Origin: an uncultured Ruminococcus sp.
GTDB taxonomy: Bacteria; Bacillota; Clostridia; Oscillospirales; Acutalibacteraceae
Direction: 5' to 3'
DNA: 5,920 bases
NCBI GenBank assembly: GCA_902767125.1
Contig: CACXGJ010000252.1
Location: 1 to 5,920 of the forward strand
This document shows positions 5,733 through 5,920 of this stretch, piece by piece. The translations under genes were made by a program, and so were the position numbers. The notes beneath the pieces were generated by a model, which was not told where the DNA came from, ran no database searches, and was given only the letters and a program-made list of their open reading frames with translations. The first letter of the stretch is position 1. Every line of letters starts with the position of its first letter.

Positions 5733-5920
5733 ATGAACAAAAAAAACAATGAAAAGATAAACCCTGCTTCAGATAATGTTGAAGCATCTGCACCTGCTGC
5801 TGATGAGGTAACAGAAGAAGTAAAAGCAGAACAAGCATCTGTTGTTGATGAAGCTAAAACCGAAGCACCTGCCGCAGAAGCTAAAGAAGAAAAAACGACT
5901 GAAGAAGCTAAAGATGAAAA
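5733..5920 (+). CDS. Acidic Ala/Glu/Lys-rich protein, N-terminal fragment (runs off right edge)
   Basis: An ATG at 5733 follows AAAAGGAG (5715-5722) with 10 bases of spacing, an excellent start, and the frame is open for 62 codons to the window edge. The visible part begins MNKKNNEKINPASDNVEAS and continues as low-complexity sequence rich in Glu, Ala, Lys and Pro, with loosely repeated EAK/EAPA blocks. No signal peptide, membrane helix or recognisable domain is present yet, so the visible part is probably a disordered cytoplasmic tail preceding a domain that lies outside the window. It has its own promoter. The product cannot be identified from this fragment. Confidence 0.75.
   Translation, partial: MNKKNNEKINPASDNVEASAPAADEVTEEVKAEQASVVDEAKTEAPAAEAKEEKTTEEAKDE

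Overview
The window looks like chromosomal DNA from an anaerobic, AT-leaning Gram-positive Firmicute, most likely a gut Ruminococcus or another Oscillospiraceae. The pointers are a BspA-type leucine-rich-repeat surface protein, heavy use of ATA and AGA codons, strong AGGA/GGGTG ribosome binding sites, and genes packed into an operon. The genus is inferred from style, not from a marker gene.

Layout. Positions 1-649 on the minus strand hold the first 216 codons of a secreted leucine-rich-repeat protein whose 3' end lies outside the window. A 275-bp divergent spacer (650-924) follows. It carries a good promoter for the repeat protein on the minus strand (TTGAAA-17-TATTAT), an extended -10 promoter for the plus strand, and a perfect 9-bp hairpin in the plus-strand leader. 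A tight plus-strand operon then runs from 925 to 5610: rlmB (23S rRNA G2251 2'-O-methyltransferase, TTG start), an 898-residue membrane protein, rpe (ribulose-phosphate 3-epimerase) and a GNAT acetyltransferase, with gaps of 7, 18 and 23 bp. Next come 122 bp rich in repeats, including a perfect 14-bp palindrome and an extended -10 box that shares ten bases with the rlmB promoter. A new acidic, low-complexity protein starts at 5733 and runs off the right edge.

The most interesting item is the 898-residue protein at 1706-4402. Its C-terminal 550 residues keep the layout of a P1B-type (heavy-metal) P-type ATPase: membrane helices in a 4+2+2 order, a recognisable phosphorylation-site segment, nucleotide-binding-domain remnants and a P-domain helix/strand unit. 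Every catalytic signature is changed or missing: DKTGT reads DASQL, TGES is absent from a shortened actuator loop, CPC reads TPM, TGD reads TID, and GDGxND is gone. It also carries a disordered, Lys/Glu/Pro-rich cytoplasmic tail of about 345 residues with a twice-used F-x-x-K-D-x-F motif. The reading frame is intact over 898 codons, so this looks like a maintained pseudoenzyme and not a decaying gene. Its job is unknown; a scaffold, sensor or regulator at the membrane is an inference.

The other operon members are housekeeping (rRNA modification, pentose phosphate pathway) plus a GNAT enzyme of unknown substrate. They do not suggest an obvious pathway for the pseudo-ATPase. No tRNA, rRNA, CRISPR, transposon or phage signature was seen.
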